Positions 1 through 8,417 of a stretch of DNA of 58,058 nucleotides are shown here, in pieces (the stretch's first letter is position 1; every line of letters begins with the position of its first letter). The notes below the pieces were generated by a model. It had not been told where the DNA came from, did no database searches, and saw nothing but the letters and a program-made list of their open reading frames with translations. Origin of the DNA: DASUBV01 sp035532295 (GTDB lineage: Bacteria; Actinomycetota; Actinomycetes; Streptosporangiales; Streptosporangiaceae); NCBI GenBank assembly GCA_035532295.1, contig DATKRH010000283.1:1-58058 (forward strand), in the 5' to 3' direction. The translations under genes were made by a program, and so were the position numbers.

Positions 1-634
1 CGCGCAGGTAGCGATGGCGACGGATCGACACGCACGGCCGCGCCGCGACGGCCATCAGCGCGAACAGCCGCGATCCGTCGGGCAGCTGCAGGGAGATCCG
101 CGGCGAGCCCCGGTCGAAGCGCCGCTCGCCGATCCCGACCCGTGCCGCCGCAGTGCGCAGCATCTCCTCGAGCTCGGCGTCGGAGTCCGCGATCGGCGCC
201 ACCTGCTCGCGCCGGCCATCCGCGTAGCGGACCCACAGCACGTCACAGCCGTTCGCGTTGATGTTCTCGATCGCCGGGTCGTCGAGGAGGCGCTGTAGGC
301 GGTTCAGGCGGAACAGCGCGTCGAAGACGGCCCGGGCGAGGAGGTCCTCCTCGCCCTCGGACATCACCGCCTCCCCGGCACCGAGCGCCTCGCGGGCCCG
401 GCGCTCCAAGGCGTCTGCGATCAGCTGGCGTCCGAGCGCCTGCTCGTCGGCCGGCCCGAGCGGCGGCCGGCCAGCTGCCTGGTGGTCCCGGGTCCGCTCG
501 GAGAGCGCGGCGAGCACCTCGGCCCGCAGCCCCTCCACGAGGGAGTGGTCCATCAGCGCGCGGTCCACCGGTGCCGGGTCCAGCAGCTCTCGGTCGCTTG
601 ATGCTCGCTCGGCCAGGCGGTGCTCGGTGCTCAT
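1..634 (-). CDS. cpaF: CpaF/TadA-type secretion ATPase, N-terminal part (runs off the left edge)
   Basis: Hexameric ATPases of this family power Tad/Flp pilus assembly or related type II/IV secretion at the inner face of the membrane. Only the first ~211 residues lie in the window, so the Walker motifs are outside it. The frame is open from an ATG at 634 to the edge. It contains the family hallmark IENINANGCD (about residue 120), followed by LWVRYADGR and an RISLQLPDGSRL segment typical of the CpaF N-terminal domain. The ATG overlaps the stop of the MinD-like gene (ATGA), implying translational coupling. The MinD-plus-CpaF order matches actinobacterial tad loci. Family assignment is firm; pilus versus other secretion cannot be settled here. 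Confidence 0.78.
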   Translation of the reverse strand, partial: MSTEHRLAERASSDRELLDPAPVDRALMDHSLVEGLRAEVLAALSERTRDHQAAGRPPLGPADEQALGRQLIADALERRAREALGAGEAVMSEGEEDLLARAVFDALFRLNRLQRLLDDPAIENINANGCDVLWVRYADGRREQVAPIADSDAELEEMLRTAAARVGIGERRFDRGSPRISLQLPDGSRLFALMAVAARPCVSIRRHRYLR

Positions 635-1485
635 GTCGACGCCCCCTCGCGACCTGCACTCCCGTTCCCGGTCCCCACGGCCGCGCCGATCCGGAACGGC
701 CGGAGCATCCGCACCCGCAGCGACCCCGCAGCTGGTGCAGGATCGCCGGCCGCCACGGCGGCTGTCGGTGCGGTGTCGGCAACGAGGCGGTCGGCCAGGG
801 TGCGTGCGGCCCGCACGAGCGGGGAGAGCCGGAGTTGGCGGTCCGAGGCCGGCAGCGACGTGAGCTGCTCGGCGGCCTGCGGGTCCCAGGGGAGACGTCC
901 GAGCACCTCGATGCCGAGCGCCCCGGCGACCTCGTCGTCGGGGTAGGGGCCATCCCCCACGAGCACCAGGCCCATCCGGCCGGCTTCGAGCCGGCTGGCA
1001 CCGACGGTGCGGGCCTCGACGAACGTGGCGAGCGCGTGCAGGTCGCAAAGGCGTGGCCGAGCCACCAGCACGACCCGCCCCGCGCCGGAGGCGACAGGGG
1101 GCATCGGTGCTGCGGCGTCGAGCCGGCCGACATCGACCAGCACATCCGCGTCCAGCTCACCGAGGCGGTCAAGGAGGCCGGCGAGCATCCCCACCGCGCC
1201 GCGCGTCTGCTCCGCGCCGGCAGGCGCGGCGAGCACCGACGCGCCCTCGGGCAGGTGCTGGCAGTGCGCCCAGATCGCCTCGGGGTCGCTCGTACGCCGG
1301 GCGGCGGCGGCGACCGACACCAGGCTCGGCTCAGCCGCCCACCCCGACGCCCCAGCCAGGGTTCCACCGGCAGGATCGAGCTCGACCCGGAGCACGCGGC
1401 GGCCCGCCGGCCACGTCGCCGCCAGCGCGACGCCAAGCGTGGTCGTCCCGCACGAGCGGACCGCGCCGAGCACGGTGACGGACAT
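631..1485 (-). CDS. MinD/ParA-like ATPase of tad-type locus (CpaE-like), deviant P-loop
   Basis: A 284-residue SIMIBI-type protein beginning MSVTVLGAVRSCGTTTLGVA. CpaE/TadZ-like relatives position or assemble pilus machinery. The glycine-rich loop sits where the ParA Walker A should be but reads RSCGTTT, without the usual GKT/GKS lysine, so ATP hydrolysis may be weak or absent. Downstream blocks DVLVDVGRLD and GLVLVGDGPYPDDEVAGALG fit the Walker B and later switch regions. The ATG at 1485 lies 2 nt after the stop of the PKD gene and the stop overlaps the cpaF start, so the genes look co-transcribed. A long alternative frame upstream is only the overlapping PKD region. Function beyond the fold is inferred from the neighbour. 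Confidence 0.65.
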   Translation of the reverse strand: MSVTVLGAVRSCGTTTLGVALAATWPAGRRVLRVELDPAGGTLAGASGWAAEPSLVSVAAAARRTSDPEAIWAHCQHLPEGASVLAAPAGAEQTRGAVGMLAGLLDRLGELDADVLVDVGRLDAAAPMPPVASGAGRVVLVARPRLCDLHALATFVEARTVGASRLEAGRMGLVLVGDGPYPDDEVAGALGIEVLGRLPWDPQAAEQLTSLPASDRQLRLSPLVRAARTLADRLVADTAPTAAVAAGDPAPAAGSLRVRMLRPFRIGAAVGTGNGSAGREGAST

Positions 1486-1487
1486 CG

Positions 1488-2045
1488 TCAGCTCCCTGCC
1501 CCGAGCTGGACCAAGCTCGCCTCGCCCGCCGCGGCGAGCGAGGCCACCCCGTCCGCGTCGGTCTTCGCGACCTGGAGGGAGAATACCGTGGCAGCATTCG
1601 AGCTCGCCGGGGCGGCTTGGAGCGCGAGCACCGTCGCTTCGGTGGCCGGGCCGGCTTGGACGCCGAGGTTCCCCCCGCCCGCCGCGCCGGCCGCGGCCCA
1701 GGTCACAGACCAGTAGATGGTGGCGGTCACGGTGAAGGTGCCCGCCGTCGACCAGGTGTAGGAGCAGGTCGTCGTCGCAGCATGTGACGACGGGTCGTAG
1801 GGTGTGCCGGGGCCGTCGCAGGTCACGGTGCTCCCGTCGCCCATGTCCCAGACGACCTTGGTCGGCGTCGTCGTCGTCGTCACCGACCCAGCCGAGGCCG
1901 TCGCGGTGAGGGGCTGCCAGGCGGCAGGGCTCACCCACAGCCGCGTCGCCACCCCAACCAGCTGTGGGTTGCCGTCGGGCGGGGCCATCTCGATCACCGG
2001 CGAGGCGCACCCAGTGCGCTTACGTCTGCGCCTGGCCGGCCACAA
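1488..2045 (-). CDS. PKD-fold surface protein, N-terminally truncated
   Basis: Encodes 185 residues with the core of a family common beside actinobacterial tad genes: a TRLWV block, then KVVWDMGDGSTVTCDGPGTPY and a GTFTVTATIYWSVTW strand pattern of a PKD-like beta domain. Relatives as I remember them are about twice as long, with a signal peptide and an N-terminal region before the TRLWV block. Both are missing here. The only upstream start is a TTG at 2045, directly after an in-frame stop, and it overlaps the end of the pentapeptide gene by 26 nt. I read this as a gene whose 5' half was lost in a rearrangement. It may still be translated but would have no export signal. Confidence 0.55.
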   Translation of the reverse strand: MWPARRRRKRTGCASPVIEMAPPDGNPQLVGVATRLWVSPAAWQPLTATASAGSVTTTTTPTKVVWDMGDGSTVTCDGPGTPYDPSSHAATTTCSYTWSTAGTFTVTATIYWSVTWAAAGAAGGGNLGVQAGPATEATVLALQAAPASSNAATVFSLQVAKTDADGVASLAAAGEASLVQLGAGS

Positions 2046-2912
2046 CTCGCATCAGGTGTCCTGATTCAGGGTCTCGGACCCAGCCATCCGGGGGCGCGAC
2101 CGCCGAGGGGAACGTCGTACCAGACAGGTCGGCGCCGGTAAAGTCTGCGCGCGCGAGGTTGGCACTCAGCAATCCTGCTTGGGTGACCGTGGCGCGAGCG
2201 AATCCTGCTCCTGCAAGATCTGCTCCGGCAAGATTCGCGCGGCTAAGGTCAGCTTCTGTGACTTCGGCGTCCGTGAGTGTGGCGCGAGTCATGTTCGCCC
2301 GGCTCAGGTCCGCCTCGATGAGGATCGCCCTGGTGAGATCGGATTCGTAGAAGACCGCGCCAGCGAGCTTCGCGCGGAAGAAGCGGGCGTTTGTAAGCTC
2401 GGCCTTGAAGAACGTGGCACCCGACTACGCTCAGGTGGCACCGGATTCTCGCCCGCAGACTGCCGCTGTTCCCAGGAATGCTCCCGGATGAACGCGGTCA
2501 GGACTTCCATCACGGTGGAGTGGTCTCTGGCCGAGTCACGGGCGACGCGCTCCTGGGCGTAGATACCGCCGATGCGCACATCAACCTTGTCGGAGCCGAG
2601 CTGCTCGATGGCCTTGGTATAGCGGTCAGTCACCTGGCCCTGCCGCGACAGCCTGAAGTTCAGCCCGGTGTACACCAGCGCGCCGGCGGCGAACAAGCCG
2701 GCACCGAGAGTCAGCAACTGGGCCCGGACCGCCTCGCGCGCTCCCGGCAGCCGGGCGGCACGTGCTGGTCCGGCAATGGCCCCGACGTCATGTCCGGCGA
2801 TCATGTCCGTAACCGGCCAGATCACCGCGACGGCGAGTGCGAGTCCCACCATGAGGAGAACACCAGCCCACCAGTTGGCCGCTATCCATGCGCCCATGCG
2901 TCGTGACGTCAC
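2020..2912 (-). pseudogene. Pentapeptide-repeat membrane protein, frameshifted
   Basis: Two frames together make one protein of a known actinobacterial type. The first frame (GTG 2912, or ATG 2897, to 2304) has two membrane segments and the conserved linker QVTDRYTKAIEQLGSDK...VRIGGIYAQERVARDSARDH...VMEVLTAFIREHS. After that it drifts into Ser/Arg-rich nonsense. The second frame, open from 2424 to 2020, carries the pentapeptide repeats, e.g. ANLAGADLAGAGFARATVTQ and ANLARADFTGADL. A TAG at 2425-2427 closes the repeat frame upstream, so the frame change lies in roughly 2412-2424. Intact homologues normally have more linker between the two parts, suggesting a deletion as well. A programmed shift is possible but I see no slippery heptamer. 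Confidence 0.65.
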
Positions 2913-2983
2913 CGCACCAGGCTAGGCCCGGCGCCGACATCAGACCGCTCGGTCGTCACGCTCTCATGCCGCGCAGCGGTCAT

Positions 2984-3367
2984 TCAGCAGGCGACGATCA
3001 CGGGCCGGTTGGCAGCGGCCGCCGCCAGCCGCGTCAGGTCATCCGGATCGCTGGTCAGGATCCGGTCGCCGGGCCCGGCCAGGAGCACGACGCTGGCATC
3101 GATCGCGTCAGCCGTGCCCGCCGCGGCCAGCAGGACGCCAGCCGCGCGGCCGTCCGAGTGCTCTACCGGGCGCACGTCGACCGCGCGCAGCAGCCGCGCC
3201 AGGCCGGCCTGGCGGCCCAGTCGGTCGCGCCAGACCTGAGCGACCACCATCGCGTTGCTCCGCAGTTCCAGCCCCTGCTGCTCCGCCGCCCGCAGCCGGG
3301 CGATCATGGCGCGGTCATCCCGGTCAACGGCTACCAGCGCCCCCGCGTCCAGGACCAGCGCGCTCAC
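2984..3367 (-). CDS. vapC: PIN-domain toxin, VapC-like
   Basis: A 127-residue PIN-domain protein; such toxins are Mg2+-dependent RNases that cut tRNA or rRNA when released from antitoxin. Acidic positions expected of the PIN active site are visible: LDAGAL near residue 8, the ADAIDAS block (about 88-93) and TSDPDDL near residue 107. The fold order, with a short domain ending in a beta strand (RPVIVA), fits. Its ATG overlaps the stop of the antitoxin gene by 4 nt (ATGA), the usual antitoxin-first arrangement. Located between a broken pentapeptide gene and a K+ channel, it could be part of a small mobile cassette. Target RNA cannot be predicted. Confidence 0.75.
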   Translation of the reverse strand: MSALVLDAGALVAVDRDDRAMIARLRAAEQQGLELRSNAMVVAQVWRDRLGRQAGLARLLRAVDVRPVEHSDGRAAGVLLAAAGTADAIDASVVLLAGPGDRILTSDPDDLTRLAAAAANRPVIVAC

Positions 3368-3609
3368 GCGGCGCTGTCAGCGGCGCGCAGCCCGAGTTCC
3401 TGCTCGGCCCGGGCGATCTCCCCGGGAGTCAGCACGCCGTGCTCAGTCTCCCAGCCGTCGAGAAACTCGGCCAGCGCCTCGGCCCGCAACTTGCTCGCCG
3501 CCGCCTCAGCCAGCCACGACGACAGCGGCTTGCCCGCCTGGACAGCCGCCGACCGTACGGCATCACCGAGTTCTGCATCGAATGAGACACTCAGTTTGTC
3601 TACTTTCAC
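3364..3609 (-). CDS. vapB: VapB-like antitoxin
   Basis: An 81-residue protein starting at GTG 3609, preceded by GGATGGAG. The N-terminus KVDKLSVSFDAELGDAVR is a beta strand plus helix typical of ribbon-helix-helix antitoxins. The acidic, helical C-terminal half (AEFLDGWETEHGVLTPGEIA) would wrap the toxin. It overlaps vapC by 4 nt, so production is coupled. Two near-identical 12-bp palindromes directly upstream (3619-3645) are the likely autoregulatory operator. The RHH assignment is from sequence pattern only; an unclassified antitoxin family is the alternative. Confidence 0.7.
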   Translation of the reverse strand: MKVDKLSVSFDAELGDAVRSAAVQAGKPLSSWLAEAAASKLRAEALAEFLDGWETEHGVLTPGEIARAEQELGLRAADSAA

Positions 3610-3618
3610 ATCTCCATC

Positions 3619-3645
3619 CTACCTCGGTAGTTCATACCATGGTAG
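3619..3645. promoter_or_regulatory. Double palindromic operator upstream of vapBC
   Basis: Two 12-bp palindromes, CTACCTCGGTAG (3619-3630) and ATACCATGGTAG (3634-3645), share TACC-N2-GGTA and repeat with a 15-bp step just upstream of the antitoxin start. The arrangement suits cooperative binding of ribbon-helix-helix dimers. Binding is inferred. Confidence 0.5.
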
Positions 3646-3721
3646 CAACGTTCGCACATGCCGCGGAGCGATCGTCGCGGCATCGGGGAGCGGAAGCCGC
3701 AAGGGTCCGGTCGATACGGCT

Positions 3722-4477
3722 CTAGTGGCTCGGCGGCGGTGGCGCTCCGCGCCGGCGGCCTCGTGCCGCCTGGTCCGGGGAGCGGCGCGGCTGATGACCG
3801 GGTCGCATGCTGGCAGGTGGCCGGCGGCTCCGCCCCTGCCCGGCAAGCGGCTGGCCGCCCGGCCCTGGCCCGGCGGGCCCGGATCGCGAGGACGGCGGCG
3901 GGTCGGGTGGGTGGCCGGAATCGGCCGGCGCGGCCTGCTGGGTGCCCGGGCCGCGGAAGGCGGCGACCAGCCTGGCCACCAGGGTCGCCAGGAAGATCTG
4001 GCCGGTCAGCGCTTCCATGACGGCGATGGCCCGGCCGCCGTTGTCGGCCGCGGTGAAGTCGCCGTAGCCGAGGGTCGTCAGCGTGGTGAAGCTGAAGTAC
4101 TGGTAGGTCTTGGAATCACCCGCCCGGCCGTCGGCGAAAAAGTGGCCGCCATGCAGCAGGGCGTCGGCGCCGTAGAACGCGGCGAACATCAGCCCGAGGA
4201 TGAGATAGGCGCTGATCGCCGCGTAGATACTCTGCACCGTTACGGTGGCGAACGACAGGACCCGGCGCACGATGGCGACCACCGTGGCCAGCAGCAGGAC
4301 CCCGGTCCAGATGCTGGCCGCGGCGACGGCGGCATCGCTGGGACGGGTGACGGCCAGCCCGATAGACACCGCGGACCCGGTCAGGCCCACTGCCGCGATC
4401 ATGCGCGTTCTCCGTGGCGGCAGTTCGGATGAGCGCAGCGCCAGGAAACCGGTGGCGACGAACACCAGAAGCTGCAC
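3722..4477 (-). CDS. Two-TM potassium channel (ion_trans_2), start uncertain
   Basis: A K+ channel subunit with the selectivity filter TTLTTLGYGD flanked by a pore helix (YQYFSFTTL) and membrane helices (IYAAISAYLILGLMFAAFYG before it, IAVMEALTGQIFLATLVARL after it). Two further N-terminal helices are present. The Pro/Gly/Arg-rich tail after VAAFRGPG has no recognisable RCK domain. The GTG at 4477 has no ribosome-binding site. The same frame stays open upstream to 4660 and encodes AKHQQGPHGRYGLLLLLLIL and another hydrophobic stretch, typical of an N-terminal first helix, yet contains no ATG, GTG or TTG. So the true start uses another codon or a frameshift has removed it. Two copies of the island palindrome lie at 4690-4734. 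Confidence 0.72.
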   Translation of the reverse strand: MQLLVFVATGFLALRSSELPPRRTRMIAAVGLTGSAVSIGLAVTRPSDAAVAAASIWTGVLLLATVVAIVRRVLSFATVTVQSIYAAISAYLILGLMFAAFYGADALLHGGHFFADGRAGDSKTYQYFSFTTLTTLGYGDFTAADNGGRAIAVMEALTGQIFLATLVARLVAAFRGPGTQQAAPADSGHPPDPPPSSRSGPAGPGPGGQPLAGQGRSRRPPASMRPGHQPRRSPDQAARGRRRGAPPPPSH

Positions 4478-4689
4478 GACGCCGATCCAGGAGCCCGAGG
4501 TGAAGGCCGACAGCAGGTAGGTCAGGATCAGCAGGAGCAGCAGGAGCCCGTAACGTCCGTGGGGCCCCTGCTGGTGTTTGGCAACGCGCGCGGCGACTCC
4601 GCGCCCTGGCGTGGCCGTCGCGGCCTCCTCGGATCGGCAGGGGCACAGTCCAGTAGCCGCCTAGGGTGCGCGAGGCTCGGACTGGCCGC

Positions 4690-4734
4690 CTCACCCGGAC
4701 CGGGCGATCCGGCCGATCGTCCGTCGCGGGTGAT
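4690..4734. promoter_or_regulatory. Two island-palindrome sites upstream of the K+ channel gene
   Basis: Site A1 (4690-4708) is CTCACCC-GGACC-GGGCGAT and site A2 (4716-4734) is ATCGTCC-GTCGC-GGGTGAT. Both match the ATCAYCC-N5-GGGTGAT pattern seen at five other intergenic positions. Their centres are 26 bp apart. They lie between the cydC stop and the channel reading frame, upstream of the channel gene. Confidence 0.5.
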
Positions 4735-4748
4735 GGCGCGCGTCCCGG

Positions 4749-6536
4749 TCACCGGGAGTCCTGCTGATCGCCGCCGACCAGCCGGAGCATCCGCTGGTAG
4801 GGGCCGCCGGACCTGCTGAGCTCGGCGTGGGAGCCGCGCTCGGCGACCAGGCCATCGCTGAGCACGATGATCTCGTCGACCCGGTCGAGGCCGAGCAGAT
4901 CGTGCGTGATCAGCAGGGTGCTCCGGCCCCGGCTGATGGCGAGCAGGTCCGCGGCGAGGTCGCGGCGGCTGCCGGGGTCCAGGTGAGCCGTCGGCTCGTC
5001 CAGCACGAGCACCGGGGGATCGGCCAGCAGCGCGCGGGCGAGCGCCAGTCGCTGCCGCTGGCCCCCCGACAGCCGCGCGCCGTGCGCGCCCACGGGAGTT
5101 TCCCAGCCCTGCGGCAGGCTGGAGATCCAGTCGGCCAGCCGGGCCCGGGCCGCGGCGTCGGCGAGCTGGGCATCGGACGCGTCCGGCGCACCGATCAGCA
5201 GGTTGGCGCGGATCGTGGTGTCGAAGATGTGCGCGTCCTGGGCCAGCCCGCGGATCACCGAGCGGACGTCGTCGCCGCGGAAGCCGGCCAGGTCATGTCC
5301 GTTGAGCGACGCCGTCCCGCCCGTCAGGCCGACGAAGCGCAGCAGCACCGCGGCTACCGTCGACTTGCCCGACCCGGTGGGTCCGAGCAGCGCGACGCGG
5401 CGGCCGGGCGGCAGGTCGAGGTCGAACCCGCCCAGCGCGAGGGGTCCGCCCGGGCGGTAGGCCACCTGGGCTCCGCGCAGCTTGATCGTGACCGGTCCGG
5501 CGGTCGCGAGGCCGGCCGGCAGCCGGGCCGGGCGGGCCGGCTCGGGGACCGGGTCCGGGGTGTCGAGAACGGCCGCGATGCGGCACGCGGCGGTGCGGGA
5601 CTGGCCGAGCTGGATGGCCGCGGCCGGCAGCGCGTTCACCGCCTCGAAAGCAGCCAGCGCGGTGAGCGTGATCACCGCCAGCGGCACCCGGCCCAGCCGC
5701 CCGTCGCCGGTGACGGCCACGCCGAGCAGCAGCACCGCCCACAGGGTCAGGCCGGCGACGGCGGCGGTCAGGCCGGAGCCGAGCCCGCTGGCGACGGCCG
5801 TGCGCCGGGCCAGCCTGGTCAGCTCCGCGTCGGCGGCGGCGGCCCGGCGGACCGCCGCTCGCTCCGCCCCGAACGCGTGCAGCTCGGCGGCCCCGGCCAG
5901 CGCGTCGGTGATGGTCGCGCCTAGCTCACCGCGGGCCGGCCCGGTGCGCTGCGCCGCCCGCCGCGCGGACCTGGCGGCCAGCCATGGAACGACTACCCCG
6001 GCGACCAGCAGGCCCGCCGCGAGCAGTCCGGCGGCCGGCGCCAGGATCAGCAGCGTGGCGGTCGCAGCGCCGGCCCCGACCAGGGCGGCGGTCAGCGGCG
6101 GCGCGAGGCCACGAATGAACAGGTCCTGGGTCGCGTCGACATCGCAGATCAGCCGGGCCAGCAGGTCGCCGGACCGGAAGGCCGCCAGGCCGGCCGGCGC
6201 CAGCCGCTCGAGGCGCCGGTAGATCGCGACCCGGACCTCGGCCAGGACACGAAACGCCACGTCGTGCGTGCCCAGCCGCTCCAGGTAACGGAAGACGGCC
6301 CGGCCCACGCTCAGGCCCCGCACGGCCACCACGGCGACCGAGATGGCGACGATGTTCGGGTGCTGGGACGCGCGGGCCAGCAGGAAGCCGGACACCGCGA
6401 GCAGGGCGACCCCGCAGCCGCTCGCCGCGGCACCCGCGAGGACCGCCGCGAGCAGCCTGCCCCGCTCCGGCCGGGCCAGCGCGAGCAGCCGGAGCATCGG
6501 GCCGGCCGCGTCCTGGCCGGGAACGGCGGCGCTCAT
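4749..6536 (-). CDS. cydC: CydC, ATP-binding/permease subunit of the CydDC thiol exporter
   Basis: A 595-residue ABC half-transporter; with CydD it exports glutathione/cysteine-type thiols and is needed to assemble cytochrome bd. The N-terminal membrane domain has the CydC-type start (LLALARPERGRLLAAVLAG, AVSGFLLARAS, FRYLERLGTHDVAFRVLAEV). The C-terminal ABC domain shows Walker A GPTGSGKST, signature LSGGQRQR, Walker B VLVLDEPTAHLD and the H-loop ITHD. The ATG at 6536 overlaps the cydD stop by 4 nt, so the two subunits are coupled. The oxidase genes cydAB lie 8 kb away on the same strand rather than adjacent. Assignment as CydC rather than CydD follows the membrane-domain wording and gene order. 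Confidence 0.88.
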   Translation of the reverse strand: MSAAVPGQDAAGPMLRLLALARPERGRLLAAVLAGAAASGCGVALLAVSGFLLARASQHPNIVAISVAVVAVRGLSVGRAVFRYLERLGTHDVAFRVLAEVRVAIYRRLERLAPAGLAAFRSGDLLARLICDVDATQDLFIRGLAPPLTAALVGAGAATATLLILAPAAGLLAAGLLVAGVVVPWLAARSARRAAQRTGPARGELGATITDALAGAAELHAFGAERAAVRRAAAADAELTRLARRTAVASGLGSGLTAAVAGLTLWAVLLLGVAVTGDGRLGRVPLAVITLTALAAFEAVNALPAAAIQLGQSRTAACRIAAVLDTPDPVPEPARPARLPAGLATAGPVTIKLRGAQVAYRPGGPLALGGFDLDLPPGRRVALLGPTGSGKSTVAAVLLRFVGLTGGTASLNGHDLAGFRGDDVRSVIRGLAQDAHIFDTTIRANLLIGAPDASDAQLADAAARARLADWISSLPQGWETPVGAHGARLSGGQRQRLALARALLADPPVLVLDEPTAHLDPGSRRDLAADLLAISRGRSTLLITHDLLGLDRVDEIIVLSDGLVAERGSHAELSRSGGPYQRMLRLVGGDQQDSR

Positions 6537-8380
6537 GCCCGCCTCGTCGGCGGGTCGGCTAGCGGCGGGCCAGCCAGCGGCAGGTCACCTGGGCGGACGC
6601 TGATGAGTCCCGCCACCGCCGGCGGGGTGACCAGCCGCCCGCCGTCCAGGCAGACCTGCCGAGCGGTTCGCGCGTGGCCGGCGCGGCCGTGCGTGACCTG
6701 GATAACCGTGCGCCCGGCCATCAGGCCCGCGATGGACTCCTGCACCTGGCCCGCGCTGAACGGGTCGAGATGGGCCGTGGGCTCGTCCAGCAGCAGCAGC
6801 GGAGCGTCGCGCAGGAACGCCCGGGCGATGGCGATCTTCTGCCGCTGGCCTGACGACAGCCGCAGTCCGCGCTCGCCGACCGGGGTCTGGTAGCCGGCCT
6901 CCAGCCCGGCGATGAACCGCTCGGCGCCGGCCAGCCGAGCCGCCTCGCGGATGTCCGCCGGGCTGGCGCCGGGCCGCCCCAGCGCGATATTGGCGGCGAC
7001 CGTGTCGTCGAACAGGTGCGCTCGCTGGGGCACCCAGGCGAGCTGGTCCCGCCAGGCACCGACGGCGATGCCGGCGAGCCCGGTCCCGGCCACCTCGATC
7101 GTGCCGGCCGTCGGCTCGGCGAACCGGAGCAGCAGGGCGAGCAGCGAGGATTTCCCCGCGCCGCTGGGGCCGGTGACGATGATGTGCTCGCCCGGCCAGA
7201 TCTCCAGGGTCACCCCGGACAGCGCCGGTGCCGGGCGACCGGGGTAAGCCAGGACCACCCCGTTGAGGCTAATGACCTGATGTCGCAGGTCAAGCAGCAG
7301 CTCCCGGCGAGCTCCCGTGATCAGCCCGGCCACCGGCGGCCCAGGCGGCACCGGCCGCCCCGCCCGCCCCGGCAGCGGCGTCTGCAGGATCTCGAATACC
7401 CGGCGGGCGGCCGTGGCCCCCTCGACACTGGCGTGAAACTGGGCGCCGGCGTTGCGCAGCGGCCAGAACGCCTCGGGCGTCAGCAGCAGGACCAGCAGCG
7501 CGGTCTGATAGCCCAGGTGGCCGGCCAGCAGGCGCAGGCCCACCTCGACAGCGACCAGCGCGGTCGCGAGGGTGGCCGCCAGTTCCAGGACTAACGCGGA
7601 CAGGAACGCGACGCGCAGGGTGGCCATCGTGGCGGCCCGGTACTGACCGGTCAGCTGCGCGATCGTCGCCTCCTGGGCCCGGCCGCGGCCGAAGATGCGC
7701 AGCGTGGGCAGGCCCTCCACGACGTCGAGGAAGTGCCCGCCGAGGCGGCCGAGCAGGGCCCACTGTCGCTGCGTCCGCGCGCTGGTGTGCAGCCCGACCA
7801 GGATCGCGAAGACCGGGACGACGGGCAGGGTGACCGCGATGATCACGGCGGACAGCCAGTCGGCCACCGCGACCCTGATCAGCACGGCCAGCGGCACCAG
7901 GCAGGCCAGCGCCAGCTGTGGCAGGTAACGGGCGAAGTAGGCATCGAGGCCGTCCAGCCCGCGGGTCGCCAGCGTGGCGAGCTCGCCACGCTGCTCGCCA
8001 CTCTGCTCGCCACCACCCTGCCGGCCGCCCAGCCAGCCGGGGCCCAGCGCCAGGGCGCGGTCGATCAGGCGGCCCCGCAGCTGTGACTTCACCGCGGCGG
8101 CCGCCCGCAGGGCGCTCACCTCGCCGCCGTAGCTGACGGCCGCCCGGCCGAGCAGCACCAGCCCCAGCGCGATCAGCGGGCCGGCGAGCGCGCCGGCGCC
8201 CGTTCCGGTGGCGGCGGCGGCCAGGGCATGGGCCAGCAGCCCGGCCTGCGCCAGGATCAGGCCGGTCCCGGCCAGTCCCAGGGCGACCGTCGTGACCAGG
8301 TAGCCGCGGGCCGCCGAGGCGTACCGCAGCAGCCGCGGGTCGAGCGGCCGGGTGCGCGGGCGCGCCTCAGCCCCGTGCAC
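6533..8380 (-). CDS. cydD: CydD, ATP-binding/permease subunit of the CydDC thiol exporter
   Basis: A 615-residue partner of CydC. The membrane domain carries the CydD-type signatures RGLDGLDAYFARYLPQL, SAVIIAVTLPVVPVFAILVG and LLVLLLTPEAFWPLRNAGAQ. The ABC domain has Walker A GPSGAGKSS, signature LSSGQRQK (variant of LSGGQ), Walker B LLLLDEPTAHLD and the switch histidine in VTHG. Start is GTG 8380. It is first in the cydDC operon and diverges from the ClC gene across a 124-bp gap that contains a perfect palindrome (8418-8433). A local repeat (GEQSGEQRGE) sits in a loop near residue 125. Role in bd-oxidase maturation and periplasmic redox balance is from the family. Confidence 0.88.
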   Translation of the reverse strand: MHGAEARPRTRPLDPRLLRYASAARGYLVTTVALGLAGTGLILAQAGLLAHALAAAATGTGAGALAGPLIALGLVLLGRAAVSYGGEVSALRAAAAVKSQLRGRLIDRALALGPGWLGGRQGGGEQSGEQRGELATLATRGLDGLDAYFARYLPQLALACLVPLAVLIRVAVADWLSAVIIAVTLPVVPVFAILVGLHTSARTQRQWALLGRLGGHFLDVVEGLPTLRIFGRGRAQEATIAQLTGQYRAATMATLRVAFLSALVLELAATLATALVAVEVGLRLLAGHLGYQTALLVLLLTPEAFWPLRNAGAQFHASVEGATAARRVFEILQTPLPGRAGRPVPPGPPVAGLITGARRELLLDLRHQVISLNGVVLAYPGRPAPALSGVTLEIWPGEHIIVTGPSGAGKSSLLALLLRFAEPTAGTIEVAGTGLAGIAVGAWRDQLAWVPQRAHLFDDTVAANIALGRPGASPADIREAARLAGAERFIAGLEAGYQTPVGERGLRLSSGQRQKIAIARAFLRDAPLLLLDEPTAHLDPFSAGQVQESIAGLMAGRTVIQVTHGRAGHARTARQVCLDGGRLVTPPAVAGLISVRPGDLPLAGPPLADPPTRRA

Positions 8381-8417
8381 GGATCACTACGGCGACCGGG
8401 AACATGACTGTCAGAGT

